DNA of 64,000 bases from Amycolatopsis alkalitolerans (lineage in GTDB: Bacteria; Actinomycetota; Actinomycetes; Mycobacteriales; Pseudonocardiaceae). Positions 12,600 through 21,567 of the stretch are shown here, piece after piece (within the stretch, counting starts at the first letter, position 1; each line of letters begins with the position of its first letter). The stretch lies in NCBI RefSeq assembly GCF_006152065.1, contig NZ_VDFW01000001.1, positions 1-64,000 on the forward strand. Direction: 5' to 3'. The notes below the pieces were generated by a model. It ran no database searches, had not been told where the DNA came from, and saw only the letters and a program-made list of their open reading frames with translations. The translations under genes were made by a program, and so were the position numbers.

Positions 12600-13682
12600 A
12601 TGGTCGATCCCACTTCGGCCCCGGCGAGCGGCCCCGTGGCGACCCGTGGCCCCACGCCGTCGGAGGACGCCGAGGTGCTAAGTGGCTACTACTGGCAGAT
12701 GACGCTGATCCGGCTCTTTGAGCAGCGCGCCGCCGAGATGTACACCAAGGCGAAGATCGGCGGCTACTGCCACCTCAACCTCGGTGAGGAAGCCACCGTC
12801 GTCGGCCTGATGGCCGCTCTACGACCCACCGACTACCTGTTCACCACCTACCGCGAACACGGCTACGCCCTGGCTCGCGGCGCCGAACCCGCACGGGTCA
12901 TGGCCGAACTGTTCGGGCGCGCCACCGGCCTGTCCGGCGGGCGGGGCGGCTCGATGCACCTGTTCGACACCCAGCACCGCCTGCTGGGCGGGTACGGCAT
13001 CGTCGGCGGCCAGATCCCGCCGGCGACCGGGGCCGCTCTCGCCGTGGCCTACCGGCACGAGCCGGGCCGCGACTGTGACGCGGTGATGTGCCTGCTCGGG
13101 GACGCGGCCACGAACATCGGGGCCTTCCACGAGTCGCTCAACCTCGCCGCTGTGTGGCGACTGCCGATCGTGTACGTGATCGTCAACAACCAGCTCGGCA
13201 TGGGCACGCCGGTCGAGGCCGCCGCCGGCGAACCCGAGCTGTACCGGCGCGGGTGCTCCTACCGCATCCCGGGACAGCGGGTGGACGGCAACGACGTCAT
13301 CGCCGTCCGCGAGGCCGCCCGCGAGGCGCTGGACAAGGCCCGGACCGAGCACCAGCCGATGCTGCTGGAAACCGTCAGCTACCGCTTGCGCGGCCACTCG
13401 GTCGTCGACCCGGCCCGCTACCGCAGCGACGCCGACAACCAGCGACTCCGGGAACTCGATCCGCTGCCCGCCTTCCGCGCCCGGCTGATCGACGAGGGTG
13501 CTCTCGACGCGCAGGACGCGGCGCGGATCGACGCCGAGGCCGAGCAGACCGTCGCGGCGGCCGTCGACGCAGCCGACCACGCCCCGGCCCCGGACGTGGA
13601 CTCGCTGTTCGACCACGTGTATGCCACCCCGGTCGCCAACACCTACCGAGGCCGGCCCGGTGACCCGGTGGTGACACCATGA
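12600..13682 (+). CDS. pdhA: pyruvate (or acetoin) dehydrogenase E1 component, alpha subunit
   Basis: A 360-residue thiamine-diphosphate-dependent E1 alpha chain of the alpha2beta2 type. It shows GGRGGSMHLFD, the ThDP/Mg motif GDAATNIGAFHESLN...VNN, and a phosphorylation-loop-like YRLRGHSVVDP. It decarboxylates a 2-oxo acid and passes the acyl group to E2. The ATG at 12600 has GAGGAGG about 8 nt upstream. Its TGA overlaps the ATG of the beta subunit (ATGA). The sequence alone does not separate pyruvate from acetoin as substrate, since AcoA proteins are very similar. GAPDH and TCA neighbours favour pyruvate. Confidence 0.92.
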   Translation: MVDPTSAPASGPVATRGPTPSEDAEVLSGYYWQMTLIRLFEQRAAEMYTKAKIGGYCHLNLGEEATVVGLMAALRPTDYLFTTYREHGYALARGAEPARVMAELFGRATGLSGGRGGSMHLFDTQHRLLGGYGIVGGQIPPATGAALAVAYRHEPGRDCDAVMCLLGDAATNIGAFHESLNLAAVWRLPIVYVIVNNQLGMGTPVEAAAGEPELYRRGCSYRIPGQRVDGNDVIAVREAAREALDKARTEHQPMLLETVSYRLRGHSVVDPARYRSDADNQRLRELDPLPAFRARLIDEGALDAQDAARIDAEAEQTVAAAVDAADHAPAPDVDSLFDHVYATPVANTYRGRPGDPVVTP

Positions 13683-14686
13683 CCTTGATCAGCTACCGGC
13701 AGGCGCTCCACGACACGCTGCGCACCGAACTACTCCGCGACGAGGACGTGCTGCTGCTCGGCGAAGAAATCGGTGTCTTCGAAGGCTCCTACAAGATCAC
13801 CGCCGGGCTGCTCACCGAGTTCGGTCCCCGCCGAGTGCGGGACACCCCGATCTGCGAGGAAGGATTCGTCGGCACCGCGATCGGCGCCGCCATGCTGGGA
13901 CTGCGGCCGGTGGTGGAGATCATGACGATCAACTTCAGCCTGCTGGCCATCGACCAGATCGTCAACCACGCCGCCAAGATGCACTCGATGTTCGGCGGCC
14001 AGGTCCGCGTCCCGCTGGTGATCCGCACCCCCGGCGGAGGCGGCCAGCAGCTGGCCGCCACCCATTCGCAGAACCTGGAGGTCTGGTACGCCCACGTGCC
14101 CGGGCTGAAGGTGCTCGCCCCGGCCACCCCGGCCGACGCCAAGGGCCTGCTGTCCGCGGCGATCCGCGACGACGACCCGGTGCTCCTGCTGGAGAATCTC
14201 GCCCTGTACAACACCAAGGGCGAGGTCCCCGACGGCGACCACACCCTCGGCATCGGCACCGCCACGGTGATGAAACCCGGCACCGACATCACCGTCATCG
14301 CCTACTCCCGCGCCGCCGTCGTCGCGCTGGACGTCGCCCGCAGGCTCGACGAGGACGGCATTTCCGTCGAGGTGGTCGACCTGCGCAGCCTGCGCCCCCT
14401 GGATCGGGACACCATCTGTGCCTCGGTCCGCAAGACCAGCCGAGCCGTCGTGCTCGAAGACGACTGGCTGTCCTACGGCGTAGGCGCGGAAATCGTGGCC
14501 ACCCTTGCCGAAGGCGCGTTCGACTACCTGGACGCCCCCGTCCGCCGGGTCGCCGCGGCCGAAGTCCCGCTCCCATACGCCAAACCGCTGGAACTGGCCG
14601 CCCTGCCCGACGCCACCGCCCTGACCCGCGCCATCCGGGACACCCTCGACGCCACCCGCTTCGCCGGCCAGGAGGACCACCGATGA
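13679..14686 (+). CDS. pdhB: pyruvate (or acetoin) dehydrogenase E1 component, beta subunit
   Basis: A 335-residue transketolase-like E1 beta subunit. Blocks such as LLGEEIGVFEGSYKIT, DTPICEEGFVGTAIGAA and the C-terminal transketolase domain (around VVDLRSLRPLD) match the family along the full length. Together with the alpha subunit it forms the heterotetrameric E1. The start overlaps the alpha stop and its own stop overlaps the E2 start, both as ATGA, so the three genes should be made in fixed ratio. Confidence 0.94.
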   Translation: MTLISYRQALHDTLRTELLRDEDVLLLGEEIGVFEGSYKITAGLLTEFGPRRVRDTPICEEGFVGTAIGAAMLGLRPVVEIMTINFSLLAIDQIVNHAAKMHSMFGGQVRVPLVIRTPGGGGQQLAATHSQNLEVWYAHVPGLKVLAPATPADAKGLLSAAIRDDDPVLLLENLALYNTKGEVPDGDHTLGIGTATVMKPGTDITVIAYSRAAVVALDVARRLDEDGISVEVVDLRSLRPLDRDTICASVRKTSRAVVLEDDWLSYGVGAEIVATLAEGAFDYLDAPVRRVAAAEVPLPYAKPLELAALPDATALTRAIRDTLDATRFAGQEDHR

Positions 14687-15939
14687 CGGACGTGTTGATG
14701 CCCCGCCTGTCCGACACCATGGAAGAAGGTGTCCTGTCCACGTGGCACAAGCACGAAGGCGACCCGGTCCACAAGGGCGACATCCTGGCCGAGATCGACA
14801 CCGACAAGGCCACCATGGAACTGGAGGCATACGACGAGGGCGTCCTCGCCCGTCTTCTGGTCGACGAAGGCGCGACCGTGCCCATCGGCACCCCCATCGC
14901 GGTCATCGTCCCCGCCGGTACCGCGCCCGCCGCCAGCCTCGACGTCCCGGCGACGACCTCTGCTGAGAAACGGTCCTCAGCCCCGCCTCCGGCACCGCCC
15001 ACACCGCCGCCACCACGGCCCGTCCCGGTCCCGAGCTCACCGTCCACAGTGGCGTTTCGGGCGTCCCCGCTGGCTCGTCGGCTCGCCCGCGAACACGGAC
15101 TGGACCTCGCCGCGATCCCCGGCAGCGGCCCCGACGGACGCATCGTGCGCGCCGACATCCACGCCGCCATCGCCGACCAAGCCGCCGCCCCACCGGCGCC
15201 AACACCAGTGGCACCACGGCCGACAACCCACCGCACACCCGCGGCAGACCCGGACACCGAGGAGATCCCGCTGACCCGGGTGCGTCGACTCACAGCACAA
15301 CGCCTCGCCGCCAGCGCCCAGCAGGCACCGCACTTCTACCTGACCCGCGTCGTGGACGCCGACGCCCTGGTGGCCTTCCGTGCTCAGGTCAACACCGACC
15401 TCGCCGAGACCGGCGTCCGGGTCAGCGTCACCGACCTGCTCGTCAAAGCCTGCGCCCAGGCTCTGATCGCGCACCCGCAGGTCAACTCCTCCTGGGGCGA
15501 AACCCGGCTGCTACGCCACCACCGCGTGCACATCGGTATCGCGGTTGCCCTGGACGAGGGTCTGATCGTTCCGGTCGTCCACGACGCCGACCGCAAGACC
15601 GTGTCCCAGATCGGCCGCGAAGCCCACGACCTCGCCGAGCGGGCCCGCGCCGGCCGGCTGTCCCTGGACGAGATCACCGGCGGCACCTTCACCATCAGCA
15701 ACCTCGGCATGTACGGCATCGACCAGTTCACCGCCGTGATCAACCCGCCCGAGGCGGCGATCCTCGCTGTCGGCGCCGCCGCCCAGGAGGCGATTGTCCG
15801 CGACGGCCAACTCGCGGTGGCCACCACGATGACCCTGACGCTCTCGATCGACCACCGCGTCCTCGACGGCGCCACCGGCGCCCAGTTCCTCGCCGACCTG
15901 ACCGCGCTGCTGGAACACCCGACTCGGATCGTGCTCTGA
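14683..15939 (+). CDS. pdhC: dihydrolipoyl acyltransferase E2 component
   Basis: A 418-residue E2 core protein. One lipoyl domain (about residues 1-75) carries the lipoylation lysine in [14 protein letters not shown] Pro/Ala-rich linker leads to a peripheral-subunit-binding domain near residues 125-160 ([15 protein letters not shown]). The catalytic domain ends with the HxxxDG motif in [12 protein letters not shown]. It transfers the acyl group from lipoate to CoA. No E3 (dihydrolipoamide dehydrogenase) gene accompanies the cluster; the flavoprotein two genes downstream is not an E3. The complex must therefore borrow E3 from elsewhere. Confidence 0.94.
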   Translation: MTDVLMPRLSDTMEEGVLSTWHKHEGDPVHKGDILAEIDTDKATMELEAYDEGVLARLLVDEGATVPIGTPIAVIVPAGTAPAASLDVPATTSAEKRSSAPPPAPPTPPPPRPVPVPSSPSTVAFRASPLARRLAREHGLDLAAIPGSGPDGRIVRADIHAAIADQAAAPPAPTPVAPRPTTHRTPAADPDTEEIPLTRVRRLTAQRLAASAQQAPHFYLTRVVDADALVAFRAQVNTDLAETGVRVSVTDLLVKACAQALIAHPQVNSSWGETRLLRHHRVHIGIAVALDEGLIVPVVHDADRKTVSQIGREAHDLAERARAGRLSLDEITGGTFTISNLGMYGIDQFTAVINPPEAAILAVGAAAQEAIVRDGQLAVATTMTLTLSIDHRVLDGATGAQFLADLTALLEHPTRIVL

Positions 15940-15988
15940 GCCCATGCCCCGCCGCCAGCGACGGGTAACCGACCGGAAGGAGGCCATG

Positions 15989-17110
15989 ATGACCGACCCG
16001 TTGACCGCTCTCACCGACGCCGGAGTATCGATCTGGCTGGACGATTTGAGTAGGGAGCGACTCACCAGTGGCAGCCTCTGCGGCCTGGTCGCCGACCAGC
16101 ACGTCGCCGGAGTCACCACCAACCCGACCATCTTCGCCAAAGCGATCACCGGCAGCGACACCTACGCCGAGCAACTTGGGCAGCTCGCCGCGCGCCGGGT
16201 GGAGATGAGCACCGCGCTGCGCGAGATCACCACGTTCGACGTGCGATGGGCCTGCGACGTGCTGCGCCCCGTGTACGACGCCACCGACGGGGTGGACGGC
16301 CGGGTGTCCATCGAGGTCGATCCCCGCATCGCGCACGACACCGAGCGCACCATCGCCGAAGCCAAAGCCCTCTGGTGGCTGGTGGACCGGCCCAACCTGT
16401 TCGTCAAGATTCCCGCCGCGAAACAGGGGCTACCCGCGATCAGCGCATGTTTGGCCGAGGGAATCAGCATCAACGTCACGCTGATCTTCTCCCTGGCCCG
16501 CTACGTCGAAGTGATCGACGCGTTCTTCACCGGACTCGAACAGGCTCGCGCCCACGGCCGCGACGTCGCCACGATCTCTTCGGTCGCCTCGTTCTTCGTG
16601 TCCCGAGTGGACACCGAAATCGACAGTCGGCTGGACAAGCTCGGCAGCGACAAAGCCGCCGCACTGCGCGGCCAGGCCGCGATCGCCAATGCCCGGCTGG
16701 CCTACCAACGCTACGAGCAGGCGTGCGCCACCGAACGGTGGCAGGCCCTGCAGCAGGCCGGTGCCCGGCCACAACGTCCACTGTGGGCATCCACCGGCGT
16801 CAAGGACCCCGCGTATCCGGACACCCGATACGTGGTCGATCTGGTCGCCCCCGACGCGGTCAACACGATGCCCGAGGCCACCTTGCGCGCCGTCGCCGAC
16901 CACGGTGTGATCCCCGCCGACAGCGTGCACGGCACCTACGAGGCCGCCCAGCAGACGCTCGACGACCTCGCCGAACTCGGCGTCGACTACGACGACGTGG
17001 TCCGGGTCCTCGAAGAGGAGGGTGTGGCGAAGTTCGACGCCAGCTGGGATCACCTCGGCGAGCAACTCGCCCGAACCCTGTCCACCCCACCCGCCACCTC
17101 GGGACGGTGA
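15989..17110 (+). CDS. tal: transaldolase
   Basis: A 373-residue transaldolase of the long actinobacterial type, a pentose-phosphate-pathway enzyme that moves a dihydroxyacetone unit between sugar phosphates. The Schiff-base lysine lies in NLFVKIPAA, with the N-terminal GVTTNPTIF block and the [10 protein letters not shown] strand. AAGGAGG sits just upstream of two adjacent ATGs; the second (15989) has normal spacing and is chosen over 15986. Its presence beside glucose-6-phosphate dehydrogenase means that both an oxidative and a non-oxidative pentose-phosphate step are local. Confidence 0.95.
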   Translation: MTDPLTALTDAGVSIWLDDLSRERLTSGSLCGLVADQHVAGVTTNPTIFAKAITGSDTYAEQLGQLAARRVEMSTALREITTFDVRWACDVLRPVYDATDGVDGRVSIEVDPRIAHDTERTIAEAKALWWLVDRPNLFVKIPAAKQGLPAISACLAEGISINVTLIFSLARYVEVIDAFFTGLEQARAHGRDVATISSVASFFVSRVDTEIDSRLDKLGSDKAAALRGQAAIANARLAYQRYEQACATERWQALQQAGARPQRPLWASTGVKDPAYPDTRYVVDLVAPDAVNTMPEATLRAVADHGVIPADSVHGTYEAAQQTLDDLAELGVDYDDVVRVLEEEGVAKFDASWDHLGEQLARTLSTPPATSGR

Positions 17111-17116
17111 TCACCA

Positions 17117-18355
17117 ATGGCCAGTCAGTCCACGTTCGTGATCGTCGGTGCCGGCCTGGCCGGTGCCAAAGCCGCGGAAGCCTTGCGCGAGCAGGGTTTC
17201 GACGGCCGGATCGTTCTCATCGGGGACGAGGCGTCGCGTCCCTACGAACGGCCACCGCTGTCCAAGGAGTACCTGCAGGGCAAAGCCGAACGGGACAGCG
17301 TCTTCGTCCACGACGCCGACTGGTACCCCAGCCATGACATCGATCTGCGGCTGGGCACCGTCGTCCAATCCCTGGACCGCGACCGGCACGAGGTGATCCT
17401 CGCCGACGGCGACCACCTGCCCTACCACAAGCTCCTGCTGACCACCGGCGCCGAACCCCGCCGCCTGCCGATACCCGGAGCCGACGCCGAACGGGTGTAT
17501 TACCTGCGGCGCGTCGAGGACAGCGACCGCCTGCGCGACCTGTTCGCCACCGCGTCCCGGCTCGCGGTCATCGGCGCCGGCTGGATCGGCCTGGAAGTCG
17601 CCGCCGCGGCCCGGACTGCCGGTGTCGCGGTCATCGTGGTCGAGGTCGCCGCCCTGCCGCTGCTGCGCGTGCTCGGGCCGCAGGTGGCGCCGGTGTTCGC
17701 CGACCTGCACCGCGCCCACGACGTCGACCTCCGCCGGGGCACCGGCATCCAGGAGATCACCAGCAGCAGCGGCAAGGCGACCGGGCTGCGGCTGGCCGAC
17801 GGCAGCCACGTCGAGGCGGACGCGGTGCTCGTCGGGGTCGGCGCCGCCCCCAACACCCGACTCGCGACTGAGGCCGGCCTGGAGGTGGACAACGGCGTCG
17901 TGGTCGACGCGTCCCTACGCAGCTCCGATCCGGACATCTACGCCGCCGGGGATGTTGCCCGCGCCTACCATCCCTTCCTGGACAAGCACATCCGGGTCGA
18001 GCACTGGGCCAATGCCCTCAACCAGCCGGCGACCGCCGCAGCGGCCATGCTCGGTCAGGACGCTCGGTTCGAGGCGCTGCCGTATTTCTACACCGACCAG
18101 TACGACCTGGGCATGGAATACACCGGCTACACCGAACCGGAGGGCTACGACCAGGTCGTCGTCCGCGGCGATCTGAGCACACGCGAATTCGTCTCGTTCT
18201 GGCTCCACCAAGGCCGGGTACTGGCCGGCATGAACGTCAACATCTGGGACGTCACCCACGACATCAAGGCCCTCATCCACGCCCAGACCCCGGTCGACAT
18301 CGCCCGGCTGGCAGATCCAAGCGTGCCGCTGGCCGAGGTGGGGACCAGGGCATGA
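17117..18355 (+). CDS. FAD-dependent ferredoxin/rubredoxin reductase-like oxidoreductase
   Basis: A 412-residue pyridine-nucleotide-dependent reductase of the BphA4/rubredoxin-reductase family. The FAD-binding motif IVGAGLAGAKAAEALR is at the N-terminus, PYERPPLSKEYL follows, the NAD(P)H motif VIGAGWIGLEVAA is near residue 150, and the second FAD motif PDIYAAGDVA is near residue 270. It lacks the CxxxxC redox disulfide of lipoamide dehydrogenase, so it is not the missing E3. It probably feeds electrons from NAD(P)H to a ferredoxin or rubredoxin; the partner is not visible here. It starts 6 bp after transaldolase. Confidence 0.9.
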   Translation: MASQSTFVIVGAGLAGAKAAEALREQGFDGRIVLIGDEASRPYERPPLSKEYLQGKAERDSVFVHDADWYPSHDIDLRLGTVVQSLDRDRHEVILADGDHLPYHKLLLTTGAEPRRLPIPGADAERVYYLRRVEDSDRLRDLFATASRLAVIGAGWIGLEVAAAARTAGVAVIVVEVAALPLLRVLGPQVAPVFADLHRAHDVDLRRGTGIQEITSSSGKATGLRLADGSHVEADAVLVGVGAAPNTRLATEAGLEVDNGVVVDASLRSSDPDIYAAGDVARAYHPFLDKHIRVEHWANALNQPATAAAAMLGQDARFEALPYFYTDQYDLGMEYTGYTEPEGYDQVVVRGDLSTREFVSFWLHQGRVLAGMNVNIWDVTHDIKALIHAQTPVDIARLADPSVPLAEVGTRA

Positions 18356-18356
18356 C

Positions 18357-18394
18357 GGCCACCAGTCAGCCACGGCGTGCATCGGCTGCTGGCC
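18357..18394. terminator. possible bidirectional terminator between convergent genes
   Basis: The roughly 50-bp gap between two convergent stops holds an imperfect hairpin. GGCCA...CAGCC (18357-18371) can pair with GGCTGCTGGCC (18384-18394), leaving a bulge. There is no T-tract, which is usual in high-GC actinomycetes. Confidence 0.3.
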
Positions 18395-18405
18395 ACGTGA
18401 CGCGA

Positions 18406-19803
18406 TCAGGTGCCCGGCTGGCACGAGCGCCAGCCACCATGCTGGCGGACCACCGTGTTCGCCTGCTCCGGGCCCCAGGAACCTCGCTGGTAGACCAGCG
18501 GTGGTTGGGACACCGTCAGGGCGGGCTCGACGATCCGCCATGCCTGCTCCACGGCATCCTGCCGGGCGAACCGGGAAGGGTTGCCATCCAGCGCATCGTC
18601 CAGCAACTGTTCATAGGCCGCGGGACCTTCGCCCAGAGCCTCGGCCTCCGACATGGTCAGCGCCACCGGTTCAGTGACCAAACGACCACCCGGCACCTTG
18701 GCCTGAAGAAACAAGGTGATCCGGCCGTCGGGTTTGACCCGGAACCGCAACTGGTTGGGGCCGGGCCGGGTCGGATCGGCTTCGGCGAACAACAAGCGGG
18801 GAGGCTCACGGAACTCCACGACCGCCTCGGTGACCGTGCACGGCAGTGATTTCCCGGCGCGCAGGTAGAACGGCACGCCCGCCCATCGCCAGGAGTCGAT
18901 CTCCAAGCGCAGCGCGGCAAAGGTCTCCGTGGACGAGCCGGTCGCAACCCCGGCCTCGTCTCGGTAACCCACGTACTGGCCGCGTACCAGGTCCGCGGGA
19001 TCCACGGCACGGGTTGCGGTGAGCACCTTGACCTTCTCGTCGCGCAGCGCACCGGGATCGGCCGACACCGGCGGCTCCATCGCCAGCAAGGCGACCAGCT
19101 GCAGGAGGTGATTCTGCACCACGTCCCGCACCGTCCCGATCCGGTCGTAGAACGCGCCCCGTCCCTCCACGCCGAACGACTCCGCCATGGTGACCTGCAC
19201 GTGGGCCACATAATTGCGATTCCACAGCGGTTCCAGGACCGTATTGGCGAATCTCGTGCCGAGCACGTTCTGGACCGGCTCTTTGCCCAGGAAGTGATCG
19301 ATCCGGAAGATGTCGGCTTCGGCGAACACGTCGTGCAGACAGGCATTGAGATGGCGCGCGGACTCAAGATCCCGGCCGAATGGTTTCTCCACGACCACCC
19401 GGCCTCCCCGATGCAGTCCGACCGAGCGCAGCCCCGTCACCACGTTCTCGAACAGGTCCGGCGGGATCGCCAGGTAGAACACCGGTGCCCGGCACCGGTC
19501 CAGAGACGCCGCCAGCCGGTGGTACAGCTGCGGATCACGGTAGTCACCCGCCACGTAGCCGACCCGTCCGGCCAGCTCATCGAGTATGGCGTCATCCACC
19601 AGCTCACCAGAGGCTTCGGCCGTCGAACGGATCTGGCTGCGAAACCGATCGGCAGTCCATGCCGTCGCCGCGACCCCGATCACCCGTGCACCACGCAGCC
19701 GTCCGCGACGCGCGAGCCGGTACACGCTGGGCAGCAACTTCCGGCGGGCGAGGTCGCCGGAAGCCCCGAACAGCACCAGCGCGTCTCCACGCAGCGATGC
19801 CAT
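18406..19803 (-). CDS. zwf: glucose-6-phosphate 1-dehydrogenase
   Basis: A 465-residue enzyme committing glucose-6-phosphate to the oxidative pentose-phosphate pathway with formation of NADPH. The N-terminal LFGASGDLARRKLLPS nucleotide-binding motif, the EKPFGRDL block and the active-site signature RIDHFLGKE are all present. The start has GGGAAGG 2 to 8 nt upstream. It converges on the flavoprotein gene and is read alone. It is probably an accessory copy dedicated to this cluster, because actinomycetes usually carry zwf with opcA and 6-phosphogluconolactonase, which are absent here. Confidence 0.95.
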   Translation of the reverse strand: MASLRGDALVLFGASGDLARRKLLPSVYRLARRGRLRGARVIGVAATAWTADRFRSQIRSTAEASGELVDDAILDELAGRVGYVAGDYRDPQLYHRLAASLDRCRAPVFYLAIPPDLFENVVTGLRSVGLHRGGRVVVEKPFGRDLESARHLNACLHDVFAEADIFRIDHFLGKEPVQNVLGTRFANTVLEPLWNRNYVAHVQVTMAESFGVEGRGAFYDRIGTVRDVVQNHLLQLVALLAMEPPVSADPGALRDEKVKVLTATRAVDPADLVRGQYVGYRDEAGVATGSSTETFAALRLEIDSWRWAGVPFYLRAGKSLPCTVTEAVVEFREPPRLLFAEADPTRPGPNQLRFRVKPDGRITLFLQAKVPGGRLVTEPVALTMSEAEALGEGPAAYEQLLDDALDGNPSRFARQDAVEQAWRIVEPALTVSQPPLVYQRGSWGPEQANTVVRQHGGWRSCQPGT

Positions 19804-19838
19804 CGCCTTCCCTCACTTTCGTTCTCACCGGGAGCACC

Positions 19839-20015
19839 ATGACCCGCTTGGTCGGTGTCGACGCCGACGCCGCGGCGTTACTCGCCGACATCGGTATCCG
19901 GGTGCACCTGGCCGTCACCGGTTTGCCCGGCTCGGGCACCCCGGCCGATCTGCTCGACGCCGGTATCTCCGTGCCCGGCATCGTCGCGGCCACGCACCGG
20001 CCGGTCGCCGCGTAG
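19839..20015 (+). CDS. small hypothetical protein (58 aa)
   Basis: A short open frame beginning at an ATG with GGGAG 5 nt upstream. It has almost exclusively G or C in third codon positions and a protein-like composition (VDADAAALLADIG...VHLAVTGLPGSG). It lies antisense to the last part of the transporter gene, whose own tail in this stretch is a low-complexity Gly/Arg/Asp run. The plus-strand frame therefore looks more like real coding sequence than the transporter tail does. I do not recognise the family. It could also be the remnant of a longer gene. Confidence 0.45.
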   Translation: MTRLVGVDADAAALLADIGIRVHLAVTGLPGSGTPADLLDAGISVPGIVAATHRPVAA

Positions 20016-21098
20016 CCACCGAACGGTCGCGACGAGCATGGCCGCGAACACCACGGCCCACACCGCCAGCGCCACCCACCCCTCGCCCCCGCCGAACGCG
20101 GCCAGCCAGCGGGCGCCGGTGGCGTGCCCCAACTGGTCGCCGGCCACGCCGTACATGCCCACCGGGAACACGATGCTCCACAGGGCACTCTCGTAGCGCA
20201 ACGGCACCCGGCGCACGAGGTGCCGCCACACGCCGAGCGCGACCAGCAGCGGGATCAGCCAGCTGCAGAACGACCACAACACCAGCGAAACATCCGCGAG
20301 CACGCCGCGCGACAGGAGGGCATCCGGTAGCGCGAGCAGGTGGGCGCCGGCCAGGATCGTGATCGCCGCGGCCCCCATGAACACCCAGTACGGCGGGACG
20401 AGTTCAGCCGCCGCGACCGGCCGGACCAGCAACCGGGCCAACCCGATCCCGGCCAGCAGCAGGTACAGCACCAACCCGATCGCCCAGCACACCGCCCCGG
20501 CTGTCGCCAGGAGCGTGGCCGGCCCGAACGGGGCGAGCGTGGCGGCGGCCACGGCGACGGACTGGGTGCCGACGACCCAGATGAACCAGGTGCCGTTGAC
20601 CTGGTCCAGGCTCGGATGCCGGCGCGGGTCGGCGATCAGTCCCAGCGGTACCCCGTAGCCGAGCACCAGCCAGCTCACCACGCCCACGACCAGCAGCACG
20701 ATCGCCGGCCACCACCACCCGCCGAGAGCCAGCCGGGCGGCCAGCACGTTCGACGCGGCCACGAAGGTGAGGAACGCGAACCCGCTCGGGCTGACCACAT
20801 CCGCCAGCATCTGCCGCGGCCACCGCACCAAGCGCCATCCGGACACGGCGATCAGCCCGGCATAGCCGACCAGCCCGATCAGCAGCAGCGCATCCGACAC
20901 GGCCGGCACGCCGTCTTCGTCCAGGGCGGTGGACACGATGCCGGTGGCCATGACGAACGCGAACACGCCCGGGTTGAGGCCACGGACCACGCTCCTGCAT
21001 CCCGCCCACCCCGGGTGGGATGCTCGCAGCGTTCGCCGGTCCACGCGGTCCTCGGCCGGCCGCGTCAGGTCGACGGGCCGGAGCCTGGGCTCAGCCAC
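19878..21098 (-). CDS. SLAC1/TehA (TDT) family transporter
   Basis: A membrane protein of up to 406 residues with about ten hydrophobic helices from residue 40 to residue 360. The opening block GLNPGVFAFVMATGIVS is typical of the tellurite-resistance/dicarboxylate transporter (TDT) family, which includes malate permeases, sulfite exporters and SLAC1 anion channels. The real substrate cannot be told; in this setting an organic acid or small anion is plausible. The GTG at 21098 overlaps the DUF488 stop by 34 bp, and the true start may be further in, shortly before the first helix. The last 45 residues are not family-like and overlap a plausible plus-strand small gene. Confidence 0.82.
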   Translation of the reverse strand: MAEPRLRPVDLTRPAEDRVDRRTLRASHPGWAGCRSVVRGLNPGVFAFVMATGIVSTALDEDGVPAVSDALLLIGLVGYAGLIAVSGWRLVRWPRQMLADVVSPSGFAFLTFVAASNVLAARLALGGWWWPAIVLLVVGVVSWLVLGYGVPLGLIADPRRHPSLDQVNGTWFIWVVGTQSVAVAAATLAPFGPATLLATAGAVCWAIGLVLYLLLAGIGLARLLVRPVAAAELVPPYWVFMGAAAITILAGAHLLALPDALLSRGVLADVSLVLWSFCSWLIPLLVALGVWRHLVRRVPLRYESALWSIVFPVGMYGVAGDQLGHATGARWLAAFGGGEGWVALAVWAVVFAAMLVATVRWLRGDRPVRGRDDAGHGDTGVEQIGRGARAGQTGDGQVHPDTDVGE

Positions 21099-21463
21099 TC
21101 GACGAGGACGGCCGCCTGGCTGTGCTCGACATCCCGCGTCGCGGTCAACAAGGTCAGGTCGTGTCGACGGGCGATCAAGCGCAGGTGCTGGGCGGCCTGA
21201 CGTTGCGGGGACTCGCGCAGCTCGGCCAGGTAGCGGCGGCGGAACTCGGCGAACCGCGCGGGGTCATGCCCGTACCATTGGCGCAACTCGGTCGACGGTG
21301 CCACTTCGCGCAGCCACTCGTCCAGATGCGCTTTCTCCTTGCGCACCCCACGCGGCCACACCCGGTCCACCAGCACCCGCACCCCGTCCGACCGGTCGGG
21401 CCGGTCATAAATCCTGCGACAGGCGATGTGCGTATCCACGGCACGCTCCTTCCCGATGCCCAT
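21065..21463 (-). CDS. DUF488 family protein
   Basis: A 132-residue protein of the DUF488 family (PF04343). It shows the conserved RIYD...VRVLVDRVWPRG opening and LREVAPSTELRQWYGHD, with LTLLTATRD near the end. The function is not established. The start at 21463 has AGGAGG 6 nt upstream, which rules out the longer frame reaching past the divergent promoter. It is divergent from UdgB and probably co-transcribed with the TDT transporter gene that overlaps its end. Confidence 0.88.
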   Translation of the reverse strand: MGIGKERAVDTHIACRRIYDRPDRSDGVRVLVDRVWPRGVRKEKAHLDEWLREVAPSTELRQWYGHDPARFAEFRRRYLAELRESPQRQAAQHLRLIARRHDLTLLTATRDVEHSQAAVLVEWLSPGSGPST

Positions 21464-21485
21464 AGGTAACCTCCTGCACCCGTAT

Positions 21486-21510
21486 TTTATACAATCAAGC
21501 TCGTATAAAC
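21486..21510. promoter_or_regulatory. operator candidate A (shared motif with 22858-22882)
   Basis: Between divergent DUF488 and UdgB genes, TTTATAC (21486-21492) and GTATAAA (21503-21509) form a perfect 7-bp inverted repeat with a 10-bp spacer, in an otherwise very GC-rich region. Aligned without gaps, 15 of 25 positions agree with the site upstream of the nirK fusion (pattern TTTnTACAA-N6-TCGTnnAAA). Part of it may overlap a -10 element. Confidence 0.5.
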
Positions 21511-21567
21511 TGCTCGTGGTGACGCACCACCCATGTCCAGTGTCCACCCGGCGGAGGTGACGGGTCC

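Noticed and set aside
17117-18355. Flavoprotein as the missing E3 of the dehydrogenase complex
   Set aside because: It lacks the CxxxxC redox disulfide and the dimerisation domain of lipoamide dehydrogenase.
18352-18849. A 165-codon plus-strand frame whose ATG overlaps the flavoprotein stop
   Set aside because: All but its first 18 codons lie antisense to zwf, which is a certain gene, and the composition is that of a reversed coding frame.
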